Of a DNA stretch of 64,000 nucleotides, positions 20,390 through 33,428 are shown in pieces. The notes below the pieces were generated by a model. It searched no databases and was not told where the DNA came from. It was given only the letters and a program-made list of their open reading frames with translations. The stretch covers positions 434,001 through 498,000 of the forward strand of contig JAFEKR010000008.1 in assembly GCA_019022495.1 (NCBI GenBank), written 5' to 3'. Each line of letters opens with the position of its first letter. Position 1 is the stretch's first letter. Made by a program: the position numbers and the translations under genes. The stretch is from Epichloe hybrida (lineage: Eukaryota > Ascomycota > Sordariomycetes > Hypocreales > Clavicipitaceae).

Positions 20390-21507
20390 TCAGAACATGA
20401 CCTTTGAGGCGACGCTCAACCAAGCGACGTCTTTCCAACCACCCTCGTCTGAAGTAGGTGGCGGGAATCGTTCTACGGGCGCATGTAAAACACCTTCAAA
20501 GTGTCGGTGGGAACCGGCGCCGCGTCCTGTGCGAGCCAACTCGTCCTCATCCATGTAGTCATCTTCGTCGTCGTCTGACTCCTCTTCATTCTCGTCCACC
20601 CTGAACAGGGACCACCCGATAACATTGCTGATCCATGAGCCCCTACCAGCGGTGCCGTGTCGTACAAGTCTCCGCACGGTAGCTTCATCATCCTGCGTCG
20701 TGTCACGTTCTAGCTCTTCGAGCTTTTCATCAAGGTTGACAAAGTCGGGGCCTGCGATGCCACCAGCCTCGTGGCTTGGGAAGTACGAGTCTTCTATTGT
20801 GCTAGGGCGGTCCAGGGGCGTTCCTACATAGCTGCGACTTTCGGCCATGCTGTGCTTTCGGCTGTTGAAGCGGCTGTTGAGCCTGCTCCCATTTGGAGTG
20901 GCATCATCGTCGGCCATGGCGGAGCTGCCGCGTCGGCTGGCACGATGACTGGCGACTTCTCGCTCGCGAGCAAGCTCCTGTTCGAATGCTTCTTCCTCGG
21001 CGTCTAGGCCAGCCAGGCTGGTCGAGCTCTGTCTAGAGATGAGCCATGACTGTCCCTTGGATTCTCTTGCTTCGGAGCTGAGGAGGGCGCCAGCTCTCAG
21101 CAGCCAGTCGCTTTCGTTCTCGTTGCCATTCCCCAAAGCTTCGCGCCGCCGCGGTGTCGAAGTACCAGATGCTGACTTTTTTCGGTGACCATGCCCGGAT
21201 CCGGCGACGCCGAGGTACGCGGACGACTTGCTCTTCGAGAGAGGTCCACTGGGAGCTGAAGGTGTCCGATGATGAGAGCGCGATCGAGGCGTTACAGATC
21301 CTCGTGAAAGCAAGCGCGGCGTGGTCGGTGCGGACTTGCCCTGCAAATAAGTGCCATGGGCTTGGAGGTGGCCGAGTCTGGGATGGCATCGTTGTCATTG
21401 ATGGGGAGCTTGACGGTCAGCGGCGCAAGCGATAGATGGTTGATGTTGGTGGTCGAGCGGTTATTACGCCGCGCGCGATCGGAGTGCTGATTGTAGGCAA
21501 CGTCCAT
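20390..21507 (-). CDS. DUF3984-type fungal protein; probable frame break
   Basis: The N terminus starts at the ATG at 21507 (MDVAYNQHSDRARRNNRS, then NHLSLAPLTVKLPIND). The rest is the 20390-21346 frame (QGKSAPTTPRLLSRG to WLSVASKVMF), Ser/Arg-rich with a conserved C-terminal acidic stretch and the GSWISNVIGWSLF block. This matches a fungal family of unknown function (DUF3984). The two parts lie in different frames, meeting near 21353-21364 at AAGCCCATGG. One extra C there would join SKP to HGTYLQGKSAPTTP. An intron with a good acceptor (TTTGCAG) is conceivable, but the only in-phase donor (GTCAAG) is weak and would remove conserved-looking residues. I therefore favour an indel, in the genome or in the assembly. 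Confidence 0.7.
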
Positions 21508-22820
21508 GATAAGATGATACGGTGTGGGCCAAGCAAACGGGAAACCTCGGTATGAGCAACACTCTTTCCACAGACTCAGTCCAGTCTCAATTGTGAGATA
21601 CTGAAGCAGGAGTATACTTGGCGGTATAACAGTGATGCTGAGCGATGCGGACGGAACCGTGGCGCAGGACGCGATAACTTATAAATAAGATGTTGGATGG
21701 GTAAAGAGGAAGAGGAAGGTGCAATGGGCGACGAGGAAGAGATGCCAAGCCCCTTGAAGGGGAGGGGATGAAGTAGCTTGGATCGGCCCCAATCGTGTGA
21801 TTGGCTACTGGCTTGGTGCAGAGTGCAGAGTGCCTTCCGCAGACAAGCAAGGTTGAAGGTACGCCCCACTGTACTCCCCACTGTACTCCCCACTGTTACC
21901 CCCCACTGTTACCCCCCACTGTACTCCGTACCATTTAGTGTCTACCAGGCGAGGCCGCTTAGCAGTTGTTGTTTAACCCACTCACCACTGTATGTAGTAT
22001 TGTTCCGTACAGAGACAGGATGCAACAGAGCAGTAGCTCGTTCTCTTGAGACGACAAATTGTCTACCTTTTTTTGTCTTTTTGGCGAGTTATAATGTGCG
22101 GCAGCGAAACCGTTGGAATGGAATGGTTCCCGCCCAGGGTTTGCTGCCGAGGCCGAGGTTGCTGGGACTCGACAGAAACGATCAGCACTCCGAACCGAGG
22201 ATGATCAAATTTGGTCCGCGTTAACAAATCTACTCGCTTTGACTCGCTGATAACAACATGATCATCCGGGCCAGATCAGATGCTCAGGCCAGTTTCGGTA
22301 CAGGACGGAAGGTGCAATGGCGTGGGCAATAATCCATCAGACCCGTTCGTATCCACCCCGAGAGTGTGGGCTTTGTGAATATGTACATAAGTTCCTATAT
22401 GAGCGATCCATCAACCACGCGATAGAGGGCATCGATGTATATTTTGACAAAAAGTCGAGAATTAGTACAGGCGCTGTTGGTTACATCTGAAGGGAGGGAG
22501 AAGAGCTCTAGGGTGGGTGTGATCCACGACCTATTGGGTCAGTGCTGAATTGGGTCACCAGGCCAGGTGCCACACCCAGTCCAGCAAACTTGTTGGGCAT
22601 CGCTAGCGCCATTTTGTGCAAGACGTCAAACAAAAAAATCTAGTCAATCTCACTGCACACGAACTTGAAAACCCAAAGACCCAAAAACCACTCCGCTTAA
22701 GCACTAGAACCAGACGCTTCACGTTTCCATCAGCTTTCATGCCTGCATGGCCATACCCATAGGGTTGATGCGTTAATTTCGGCCACCGCCTCGCAGTCGG
22801 CCATTTGCTGGCAGTCCATC
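21508..22820. promoter_or_regulatory. Divergent promoter region, DUF3984 gene / ELP1
   Basis: About 1.3 kb without a supported gene. It contains a minisatellite at 21864-21931 built on CCCCACTGTACT / CCCCACTGTTAC units, ending in TACTCCGTA (21922-21930). Confidence 0.5.
21864..21931. repeat. CCCCACTGTWMY minisatellite
   Basis: Five tandem copies of a 13-16 bp unit alternating between CCCCACTGTACT and CCCCACTGTTACC versions. It sits within the region shared by the divergent DUF3984-type and ELP1 genes. Confidence 0.8.
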
Positions 22821-25800
22821 ATGCGCAATCTTCGAAATGTCCGCCTTGGGCGATGGAGTCGTGCTGATATCTCCTCAGCTTGCTGGAACCCTGTGACGGA
22901 CGAGACCATTTGTACCATTGGCCCAACAGCGGAAAGCTCAAGCATTGAGCTAGTTTCGTTTTCCGAAAGTGACGCCTCGTAAGTTGACAAGCAACAATAT
23001 GGGGGCCTCGCCTTGTCTCAAGGGCTGGTAAATGTTCCAATCATCTGCAAAAAGACTAACGATTTACTTCAGAGGCTCATGTACAAGAATAGCCTCCTGG
23101 GATGCTCCTAGCCCTACCCCGGACTTACCGTTTGACAGAGTAGTCAGTATTCAGTATCTGAGTGGCTCTGCAACGACATGTCTTGTTCTCGAGGGCGGAG
23201 ATATCATCACCGTCCAGGGCCAAATTGAAATCATGGGCTCCATAGATGCTGGAATATCAGCTGCGAGATGGTCTCCTGACGAAGAACTTTTCATCATCAC
23301 AACGAAAGCAGACATTGCCATCTTCATGAGTGCCGCCTTTGACCCTCTGGCTGAAGTGAGTTTGACAGCCGAGGATCTCAAGGCCTCCAAGCATGTATCT
23401 GTGGGATGGGGGAAGAAAGAGACTCAGTTCCAAGGGCGCGGTGCGAAAGCACTTCGTGACCCAACCATCCCCGAACATGTGGATGAGGGTTTGCCCAGCA
23501 TACACGAGGATGGCTCGACAACAATCAGTTGGAGGGGTGATGGCGCTTACGTGGCTATCAACTCATTACAGCAGGGCAGCAGACGAGTAGTTCGTGTCTA
23601 TTCCCGAGAAGGAGAGCTTGACAGCGCCAGCGAGCCAGTCGATGGCCTCGAAGGGTCGTTGAGCTGGAGGCCTTCGGGTAACTTGATGGCCGGGATTCAA
23701 CGGCTGCCTGACCGCATCGATGTTGTCTTCTTTGAGAGGAACGGCCTTCGGCATGGACAGTTCACCTTGCGCTCTCCCGGGGGGGCTGTTTTGGCCAGTG
23801 AAAAGATTCGTCTCGAATGGAACTCTGACTCGACTGTTTTGGCTGTGGTTTGGAAGGACTCGGTTCAACTTTGGACCACGGGCAACTATCATTGGTACCT
23901 TAAACAGGAAATGGCTGTCGCACCGGGGCTTTTCCATCTATCATGGCATCCTGAGAAGGCTCTTCGATTCGTCACCGTCTCACCATCCGAAATCATGTCC
24001 GTTGAGAAAGTGTTCTACACTACTCGAGGATCCTGTCTCCCGCCGTACGATAATGGCGCTGTGGCAGTGATTGATGGCGAGACCGTCAGACTCACAGCAT
24101 TCAGAACGGCCAACGTGCCACCACCGATGTCTCTGTTCGACATCACGACCCAGTCGCCCGTCGCAGATGTGGCCTTTGGCCGCCATAATGCTTGGTTCGC
24201 AGCTCTGCACCGCAAGGCAGTTGATGTTTACGAGTGGCCTATGAAAAATGGCCGCTCCATCAAGCCCAGTCTGAAATTCAGTGTGCCGTTCCCGTCATCA
24301 GGTCTTCTCGATCCTGACAGACTAGTCCCTCTGAGACTTTGGAGCGTCTCAGACGGTCATTTTCATTGCGTCTGCTCCCATGATAGTCTTGGCTTACGGC
24401 AGTTTGCCATCAACGTAGATGCCGGTGATATACGAGCGGTTGATAATGACAACAAAGTTATCGTGTCGAACTCAACGTATGAGGATGCGACTTCGCTAGA
24501 GGCTTATGGGCAAGATCTACAAGGCCATCTTTGCAAGCTCTCAGCAGCAGTCCCAGAGAATACGGATCTCTGTGCCTCCGAGAAGCTCGCAGAAGACTTC
24601 GGCCTGAAATTTCCTACTCATCTGCCCTGGTTTGAGATCAGCAAAGTAAACGGCAGCACGGTTGCCTTTGGACAGTCAAGAAACGGCCACTTGTATGCCA
24701 ACTCAAGGCTACTGGCCAAAAATTGCACATCCTTTGTTGTTTCGCCTAGTCATCTTATTTTCACCACTAGCAACCATTTCGTCAAGCATGTACACTTGAC
24801 GGCAACTGCGGAAGGTATGTTTTGATTCCGGTTCAAATTCAAATTGCTCTCTCTCAATATGTTTATTTCAAAAGACTAACGATTCCTCCCAGATCTTCAA
24901 GTTCCAGAAGACGACCCCGAAAAGGACGAGAGATGTCGCAGTGTGGAGCGAGGATCTCGTCTCGTCGTTGCCATCCCCACCAACATGAGCATTGTTCTTC
25001 AAATGCCCCGAGGCAATGTTGAAACCATCTTTCCTCGTGCCATGGTAGTTGACGGTATTCGAAGCCTCATCGAGGAGAAGAGCTACGCCCGTGCCTTCTC
25101 CTATTGCCGCACACAAAGGGTCGACATGAACATACTGTATGATCACCAGCCCAGCCAGTTCCTGGCCAACGTCGGCCTCTTCTTAGACCAGCTGAATGAC
25201 GTGACGTACATTGATCTCTTCCTGTCATCTGTCCGGGAAGAAGACGTCACCGAAACCATGTACAAAGACACCAAGCGGCCGCGGGCTCAACTCGAGTCCC
25301 AAGGGCAAAGCCATGAACACTCTACCGCCACCGAATCTCCCCCGCCACCCTCCTCTTCATCCAAGATCAACACTGTTTGTGATGCCGTGCTTCAGAAATT
25401 GGAAGCTCGGAAAGCCTCTAATCTACACAACATCATCACCGCACACGTCTGCAAGTCTCCACCCGCACTGGACGATGGTCTCACCCTCGTGGCTGAACTC
25501 ATGCAAGAGGATGAGAAGGTGGCAGAAAAGGCCGTCGAGCACATTTGCTTCCTCGTCGACGTGAACCGGCTCTACGGAAACGCCCTGGGCCTGTACAACC
25601 TTGATCTAGCGCTCCTGGTAGCCCAGCAATCCCAACGCGATCCCCGGGAATACCTCCCCTTCATCCAAAACCTCCACCTCCTCCCCGAGCTACGCCGTCG
25701 ATATGCAATCGACGATCACCTCGCGCGTCGATCAAAAGCCCTTGAACATCTGTACGCCCTAGACGCCTTCGACGAGTTCTGCAGCTATACGACCAAATAT

Positions 25801-26967
25801 GCGCTGTACCAAGACGCCCTCCGCATTTATCGCTACGACCAGGCTCGTCTTCGCGCCATCACCGCCCTCTACGCCGAACACCTCGAGTCCAGGTCCTCGC
25901 ACCGCGAGGCCGGACTCGCATACGAATCCATCCGAAACTACGCCAAAGCCACGTCGTGCTACCGCGCCGCCGGCGCGACCTGCTGGCAGGAGTGCCTCTA
26001 CACAGCGCAGCAGCAATCTCCGCCGCTATCCTCATCGGCCATGACCGACCTGGCGACCAGTCTGGCCGATGCTCTCTGGGAAGCAAAGGACTACTCCTCC
26101 GCGGCCACCATCCACCTAGAGCACCTCTCCTCCCTTGAAACTGCAATCAGGTGTCTCTGCAAGGGGTACCTCTTCGCCGATGCCACCCGTCTCGTTGTGT
26201 GCCACTCACGCCCCGAGCTGCTCGAATCCGTCGTCGACGTGGGAGTCGCCGAAGCCCTCGGCAGCACGACCGAGTTCCTGGCCGACTGCAAGGCCCAACT
26301 GCTCGCCCAAACGCCCCGCATAGCCGAGCTGCGTCGCAAGGCCATCGAGGACCCTTTATCCTTCTACGAAGGCGAGCGACCCGGCGGTCTCGACATCCCC
26401 GACGACGTCTCCATCGCGGCGAGTTCGCGCATATCCACCTCGGCCAGTCTCTTCACCCGCTACACCGGCAAAGCAGGCAGTGTCGGCACCGTCGGCACAG
26501 GCGTCTCCCGCGCGACAAGCAAGAACCGACGCCGCGAGGAGAAGAAGCGCGCAAGGGGCCGCAAGGGAACCGTCTACGAGGAAGAGTACCTCGTCAACAG
26601 CGTACGTCGCCTAGTCGAGCGCGTGGCCGGCGCCAAGGCCGAAGTGGAGCGCCTGGTGTTTGCCCTCGTGAGGAGGGGCATGGCCGAGCGAGCCCGCGCC
26701 GCAGAGTCGCTGATGAATGATGTCGTGGAGGCATGTCAGAGGGCGATAGCGGAAGTGTTCGCCGCGTCTACTACTACTGCTCCGCAGCAGCAGCAGCAGC
26801 AGCAGCAGCAGGGACAAGAACAACTAGTCAATGATGGAGGAGACGACCAATTCACATGGAGAGCCACAGGTGGGGATGCCGTTCTACAAGATTACCTGGT
26901 CGATAGGACGAGGCGCCAGGAACCGCCCGTCATTGCAAGCCTCCAGAAGCTTGTTCTTCTGGGGTAA
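22821..26967 (+). CDS. ELP1: Elongator complex subunit 1 (ELP1/IKI3)
   Basis: Three exons: 22821-22978, 23073-24814 and 24893-26967, with introns of 94 nt (GTAAGT...TTCAG) and 78 nt (GTATGT...CCCAG), both with ACTAAC branch sites. The product has 1,324 residues, close to yeast Elp1. It begins MRNLRNVRLG and continues as the N-terminal WD40/beta-propeller half, then the TPR-rich half (LEHLYALDAFDEFCSYT, AGLAYESIRNYAKATSCYRAAG). The conserved basic patch RRREEKKRARGRKGTVYEEEYLV lies at about residues 1178-1200 and acts in tRNA binding and nuclear targeting in this family. Elp1 is the scaffold of Elongator, which modifies U34 of tRNAs (mcm5/ncm5). A nine-Gln tract near residue 1264 is a local insertion. 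It is convergent with BUD6. Confidence 0.95.
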
Positions 26968-27469
26968 GAGGTGGATTTTCGAAACCAGACTAGTTGGAAG
27001 GGAGAATATATGAACATGATGCGTAGTGAGAAATCCCCCCTCCCCCAAACCCCAACCCGCGTGATCAGGGCCAAGAAGAACGTTCTTACAAACGCCAACG
27101 TCGAATTTACGATACTTCACACATGTAAAAAATCTTGATTCATACACAATGTCATGTGCATTGTGATAGTATGCCATTTACCCACGTACACTACAAACAG
27201 ACATGTTCCATCGTGTTCAAATCACACCGACTGTTTCAAACCAATTCGCCTTCCGCTATGAAAAAAAAAAAAAAACCGTCCTAAAGGCACAAGTAACGTA
27301 GAAATGGATTCCGAAAAGTGTGAAGAACAAGGAAATTGAAGACAAAAACAGGTACAAGGAAGGGGGTATGGCTTTCGAAAACGTCGGCTTGCCTGGTTCC
27401 AACAAACACACTTCATGTACTGTACTGACACACACACGCATATTTCTTCCTGGTAGGACGGCAGGCAGT
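26968..27469. other. Convergent 3' intergenic, ELP1 / BUD6
   Basis: About 500 bp containing both 3' untranslated regions. A 14-nt A run lies at 27260-27273. No gene is seen. Confidence 0.6.
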
Positions 27470-30400
27470 TCAGGTCTTCACGTCGCCATCACTTGCCACG
27501 TTTGAGACCTCCTCTTCTACAGGCGTCGTGGGAGCTGCCTCGTGGAGAACCTCGCCCTCGGCAACTTGCTCAGCCTCATCTTCTCCTTCCTGCAGCGCGT
27601 CTTCGCCAATGGGCTCTTCGGGAACCATGCCATTTTGGCGTTCCCATACCTCGCGACGGATTCTCTCGTCCTTGGCCTTTCTGGCGCGCTCTACCTCTTC
27701 GAAGCCGCCCGATTTTTTCAGTTTGCCGTCTTGCACATAGTTGGCGATTTCTCGTAGCATTTCGTTGCCTCGTCTACCTTCCAATTCCTTTTGTCTGAGC
27801 TTTTCAGCGCGTTCTATAGCCTCGAGTCGGTTTTCGTGATTCGGCTCGAGGGCGCGAACTTCGCCGAGCAGGTCCTCTTTGGCGGCGCTCTGGTTGAAGC
27901 TGTTGCCTAGACTTGACAACCCCCTGGAGAACTGTCTTGCTGTACCCGCGCTCGCGCCTGTGCCGTTGTCCTTCATCTGCTCCTTGGTCGCCTGCTCGAC
28001 AAGGGCGAAAGTCTCCGAGGCCTTGCCCAAGTCATCGCGCAAGTCGACAATGAGATCCTCCATGAGACGCAGCTCATCCCGGCCTTGGCAGACATCCTCA
28101 AGCTCCTTCTCCCAGATCTTTGTCCAGATGGGCTTCTCGGAAGACATGTACTCTTCCATCCTCTTGAGTTCTTTGGTGAGGTTGGTGATGTCTTTTGCCA
28201 CGTCCTCCAGTTGGCGAGGTAGAGGACGCACTCCGCGGTGCACGACGTCCTTGCGCAAATCTTCAATCAGGTCTTGTAAATCGTCCACCTTGCCCACGAG
28301 TCGATCAGAATCCGAGTTCAGTTGCTTCCGTCCACTAGTGACATAGGAATAACCAGCATCGCCATCAACATCAACGACACTAGCTTTGGCAGCAACGGCT
28401 TTGACATTGGCAGCCTTTTGGCGGATGGCAGACATGGAGTTCTGGACATCTGACTGGAAGTCGGAATACGTTTGTCGAAGAACAGCAAGATCTCGTCGTA
28501 GGCTCTGTATCTCGCCCGCTTGACCGGCGTTCAACTTTCGACCTGCCCCAGGAAGCAGTTTTGCAGCACCGCCTTCCGTTGCAGGAGCTGAAGGTTGAAT
28601 AGTCGCCAATCTGGCCAGTTCGGCTGCCGCTTCCTGTTGTCTGTCAGACACCCTCAGCAGTGTAGTCCCCTGGTCGTGCACGTTTTGCCTCATTGACTGC
28701 ACAATCTTCGTCAGAGCCGAGAGGCCATCATCGAAATGTCGTTTGACCTCGTCAAGCGGTTCTACGTTCAAGACCAAGACCGTTCGATCCTTGACATCCG
28801 TCAAATCTTCCAGCTCGTGTCGGACACCTGATACAGGGTCTTGGATGTAGATTTCGGGCAAGTCGGTGCCATTTTGCTGAGTGTTCCATGAAAATTTCTC
28901 GATAAACGCAAGCTGTAATCGCCCGATGGACAGTTCGTCGCGGCCCTCGGCTAGGACGATCTTTTTGACCTTTGACTTGTACTGGAGGAACAGTGTTAGG
29001 TCCTTGTTTGGTGTTGGTGGGGGCGAAACCTGGAAATAGGATTCGCCTGGCTTTGGTTCGTTTGAATGTGGAAGCGTGGGCGGTTCGTCAGGCGTGCCGG
29101 GCGGTTCGTTCTGTTCAGGCTCTCGTCGAGTGGCACCTCCGGTGAATGCTGCAGGTTCCTGTAATGGGCCTTTGAGTGTCGCGCTAGGTGCGTACTTCTC
29201 ATCGGGGCTTTGATTGATGGGGCTATCGCTCAACTCAGCCGGGGCTCTAGGCGGTAGATTAGACGTAGCATCCACCGCCAAAGCGGGCATCTGCGCGGGC
29301 GATGATTCCGTCACCGCCGACTTGGATGGAATGGGCAAGGTACGGCTATGTCTGACCGATTCTCGTGACTGAACGGCCCTTAACGACTCCCTAGCCTCCT
29401 TTCTGCCTCTGTTGGGGATCGGTGTGTTCTGTGACGGGAGGATCGGCACCCCGTTTGCGGCTCCACCCAAGTGCTTCGATATTTGATACTGGGAGTATCT
29501 TCGAGATGCTCGGCGTTCCAGATCACCTCCCTTTTGAAGAGCCGCCAAAGCGCTTGATTGCTTATCGGGCGGAGTTGGAGGTGGAGGCGGGAAAGCGTCA
29601 ATGTTTAGGTCTCCAATGGACGACGATGATGGCATTGCGGAATGGTCAGATGGATATGGCGGTAATGAGGGCATATTCTGCGTCATCGAAGGTTGCTCTG
29701 GGGTCGTCGACAAGCGAGCCTGGTCTCTGGGCGCATTCGCGTTATATCGTGGAGTTGGGGATGTGCTGACATTAGGTTGCTGTGGAGTTTCGCCTGGCCG
29801 GGAACCAGGTTGATATCCGTTCTCCAAGCCCTCATCTATGAGATTTGTCAAGCCACTGGCGCCGCTTGCCGTTGTGCTGACGCTCGTTGTTCTCTCGGGC
29901 AGGCTGGCCTCGCGGTCTCTCCCTTGCCTCTGCCGTAAACGCTGTTGTTTACGCTTCAAGCCGTGCAAAAGATTAATGATGATGTCACGAATGCGCGGGA
30001 GGTATTTTTCTAGACTCTCTGCACTAGCTTCTTGGCTCAGCGTAGCCTCGAGGATACTTCTCAGCAAGTCCGGAACGTTGCCTAGATCTGAGGTATCAAC
30101 ATTGATAGCGGTGAACGCTCTACAGGCCATGTTGAATTCGTAACCGAGGCGAACGTAGACATCGGACACGCGGGTATCAGAGGCTTGACCCCGTGACCAT
30201 TGCGTCAAGGTTTCGAGTAGCTCCTTTGTGGCGACGAGTAGATGGGTGACACTCTTTTCGATTTGCGATAACGGCATGCTGGATGATGAGCTGCTAGAGC
30301 TGCTGGAGCCCTGCATGATGGCATCGAAGCTCACCTGGTTAGGACATGCAGGTCCTGACTGCGGCGCGAGAAGCATGAGCGATACTTACCTCACGCGTTG

Positions 30401-30578
30401 TTCGTCTTGCGACGCCGCTTTGTACGGAGCGGTTAGATGCAGTTGATGACCGCGGTTGCAAGCCTCCAGTGCCAGGAGAATTGGGTCGCATGCTGGGCGG
30501 CGGTCCTGGGTCAGCACCAGGAGAGCGGCGCTGGGCGTAGCCTCGCTGCGAGGGATTAGATGAGGGCTGCATGGCCAT
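27470..30578 (-). CDS. BUD6: Bud6/Aip3 actin- and formin-interacting polarity protein
   Basis: Two exons: 30578-30390 (MAMQPSSNPSQRGY...) and 30334-27470, with a 55-nt intron at 30389-30335 (GTAAGT...CCTAACCAG). They join in phase 0 as TTRE-VSFDAIMQG. The 1,017 residues comprise a Ser-rich leader, an N-terminal helical domain (IEKSVTHLLVATKELLETLTQWS), a long disordered Pro/Ser centre, and the AIP3 domain in the C-terminal half with extended coiled coils (FLQYKSKVKKIVLAEGRDELS, then SLRRDLAVLRQTYSDFQSDVQ). Bud6 nucleates actin cables with formins at polarity sites and is part of the polarisome at hyphal tips. The tail is acidic. An ATG further upstream in exon 1 (30749) is possible but less likely. 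Confidence 0.93.
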
Positions 30579-32579
30579 TCCGCTCTTTTCAGTCCGACTC
30601 GATGGTCTGTTCGATTGCAAGGTGCCTAAACACGAGTGGAAAGCCGATGTCGCGGAATGGGAAGATGGGTGCTCGATTGACGTGTTGTAACTTGTGACTG
30701 TCAGGCAGGTCGGGGATGTGCACAGTGCCGCAGGTTGGTTGGGTAGCAAAATTATACATCAAGGTGCGAGTGCCGGGGCATAGCAAGGTCAACAGACGAT
30801 CATCCCTGACGAGATGCTAAAGACGGAAACAAGAGGTGGCGAAGAGGGCGCCAGTCGTGGAACAATGACGGTAGGACACAGGGAGCAATCATGGACGTTG
30901 ACGTGGACGTGGACGTGGACAGGATGGACAGGATGCATCGAGGTGACGATGCCCAGGAGGACGTCCCAAAGTGGTCAAGTCGACACCTGCTGTTGCTGTT
31001 AGTGGTGGTGTTATGCGCTATTACTAATTATTACTAGTGCCATCCGCCCGCTCGTTGCGTGCGTTGCGGTGCTTGCCACTGCTTGGCTTGGCTGGGCATT
31101 CTGCGCCTTTCCACCACTCCCGGCTCTCGACTTCATCCGCGCGCACACACTCGCACACACGTTTTCGGTTGATCACGTTTTCAGTTTACTTATTATAGCA
31201 TACAAAAGGGAACGCGTGTCCAGCGAACAACTGCAGCCGTGCATGAATGACTAAGAGTTTGAACCTGGGAAACAAAGGCACCTGCGTCAGTGAACAGCAG
31301 GATGATGCTCATGCCACGAATCCCACCATGATTGACTACTCCGTAGTCTGTAGAAAGAAGAAAGAATCGTCTCAAGCAATCCGTTGTAGTCCGTACAAAT
31401 AAATAAGTAAATAAGCGCCCTGATCAGTGATGAACAAGCGGCTCCCGTCTGCACCCCTCTGCGACCCCACTGAGCCCTCTGAAACCGTGCACCATCAACA
31501 GCACCAACAGCACCAACAGCTGCTGGCCAATCGATCCTGGGCCGCATCCCCGGCACATGACATCTTGAATGCGCTGGCCCTGGCGTCTGACCCAGCTCCT
31601 TCACCTTCATCATCAACAAACGCCATCCTGGATCCTGGATTCATTGGCCGTCGAGCGAAGCGCCGTGCACTGAATCATCACGGCCGTTCTCCAGATCTTC
31701 TGGCCCTACTGATCCGGGAACACAGGCTCAGACAGAATGCTAGCCTGAGCTGTTCAAATTGGCCTTGCCGCTCCCAACACGGTCATCCATCGTGACCCGT
31801 CACGTCGACCATGAAACACCTCCATCCTCTCCGTCATCGCCGCGCTCTTGGGATATTTTGTGTCCGTCTGTCTTCAGACACTGAGCGATTGGGTCCCGAG
31901 ACCCTGAAAAATATGCGCTGCTCACTGTATGTACCAGACTGGTACTACGGACGATTCCCGTAGACGCCGTGTGAGGTTCGATTGCTCTCGCAACGTGACC
32001 CAGCGCTTCCCGCGTTCAAACGGGGCATGGGTGCCATTCGTGGTTTGCTTCCTCGCCTTCGTATGAATGAATCCGCTCGTGTGTCGCGACTGTTCACTGC
32101 CCGTGACAGGTGTGAGATGATAAAGACCAGTTGCAGCCCAGCAGCCCAGCAGCCCGAGACTTGTTCTGTTTGCCCACAAGCTTCCTATTATCGACCCCAG
32201 CGACAATGGTACATTAAACAACATCTCTAGCTTCCTCCTCTCTTTTGTCACCTTCGTTGAATTCTTATCACGCATCCATTACTGTTGCCCTCTATACACT
32301 TTTTCTTCTTCTGGAGCTGGCTCCTCTAGCAATACTGCGCCTCCGATCCCTACCGAATCTTCCAGCTAGCCATCTTTCTTTTCAAACACCGACGAACGAC
32401 AAAACGAATACTGCGTAAACTCTTATCGTGGGGAGTACGGAATTTGAGTGCTTGCAGGACACCAAATTCTCTCCAGAGGGCATGTCATGATCTGTCTCAG
32501 AGCTATAGTAACACCTAGACCAGTTTCTAATTCGCAGCCTCAACAGTGAACCTCACTTTCCCAGACCAAACCGCACACC
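30579..32579. promoter_or_regulatory. Divergent promoter region, BUD6 / four-TM gene
   Basis: About 2 kb with no well supported gene. A 122-codon frame at 31427-31795 is low-complexity at its N terminus and unsupported. Repeats include GACGTG hexamers (about 30895-30920) and three copies of CACCAACAG (31499-31522). A TACTCCGTA copy lies at 31337-31345. Confidence 0.5.
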
Positions 32580-33428
32580 ATGATCTGGATGATCCTCCTC
32601 AAGCTTTTCAAACCTGCCGCGATCAAGGGCGCTGGCATGGTTATTCTGCAAACACTTCGAGTCTTCTCCATTATTACTCTCCTTGCCATCTCGGCTTCTT
32701 GCTGGGTCCTCATCATCAAAGTTAACAAGGACCGGGCGTACTTCGTCTTCGAATGTGCTTCTCTCGTCTTCACATCCATCATGTCTCTCTTCCTCCTCCT
32801 CTCGGAGCTACCTGTCAAGGCCATTCAGAAATATTACAGGCGAACGTGGCCAGTATTGTCCGACTTCCATGGCCACTCATGGATCGGTCTTGCCATGGTC
32901 ATGATCGGTTGCAGCATTCTTGGCAACCTGAATAAGCCTGCCAACGATGATGCTGACAACTTGGATCCTCACTTCTCCAAGCTTGTGCTGGCTTCTGCGA
33001 TTCTTTCCCTGACCTTTGGCTTGCTGTACATCATTGGCTCTCTCATCTGGCGCGATGGAAACGAAGGCATCAACTCACGCGACATTCGTGACCACGGCTC
33101 GCTGGCAAAGAATGGACGGGGAACCCTGCCGGATTACTCTTCCAGCACGGGATCACACTCCTACTCGAATGAAAAGAAAACGAGCAAGCTCTACACCGCG
33201 CTCTGGGGAAAGGCCAAGAAGGAAACTGGTGAGAACAAATCCAACCGCCCCACTATCAGCGGTCCGTTCCCAGCTCACCAAGACATTGAGCGCGACGCTG
33301 GCCACGATGATCGACGAAGCCCCATCGTGCCCGGGGTCAAGCGCCCTGATACCGCTTTGCATCCGATGAATCATTCCTTTGCCCGGAGCAGCAGGTACTC
33401 AGAAGCCGCTCACCTGTCGCGATTCTGA
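32580..33428 (+). CDS. Four-transmembrane fungal membrane protein (DUF7598-like)
   Basis: A single exon of 282 residues from the ATG at 32580. Four hydrophobic helices at about residues 23-48, 54-78, 97-117 and 131-157 are followed by a cytosolic, Ser/Lys-rich tail of about 125 residues. The short first loop, the charged Tyr-Tyr-Arg-Arg stretch after helix 2 and the GHSW motif before helix 3 fit a Pezizomycotina family of integral membrane proteins without a known function, usually called DUF7598. No catalytic motif is seen. A 16-nt T run follows the stop in the probable 3' untranslated region. Confidence 0.8.
   Translation: MIWMILLKLFKPAAIKGAGMVILQTLRVFSIITLLAISASCWVLIIKVNKDRAYFVFECASLVFTSIMSLFLLLSELPVKAIQKYYRRTWPVLSDFHGHSWIGLAMVMIGCSILGNLNKPANDDADNLDPHFSKLVLASAILSLTFGLLYIIGSLIWRDGNEGINSRDIRDHGSLAKNGRGTLPDYSSSTGSHSYSNEKKTSKLYTALWGKAKKETGENKSNRPTISGPFPAHQDIERDAGHDDRRSPIVPGVKRPDTALHPMNHSFARSSRYSEAAHLSRF

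Noticed and set aside
12682..30578. Secondary-metabolite or other biosynthetic gene cluster
   Set aside because: No synthase, tailoring enzyme or cluster-type regulator is present; genes are unrelated housekeeping or unknown functions.
31193..31275. Possible tRNA on the minus strand (GGTTCAAACTC resembles a B box)
   Set aside because: No matching A box or cloverleaf at the right distance.
31427..31795. 122-codon plus-strand frame in the BUD6 upstream region
   Set aside because: The N-terminal part is a His/Gln repeat and the rest has no recognisable motif; it could be part of a transcript leader.
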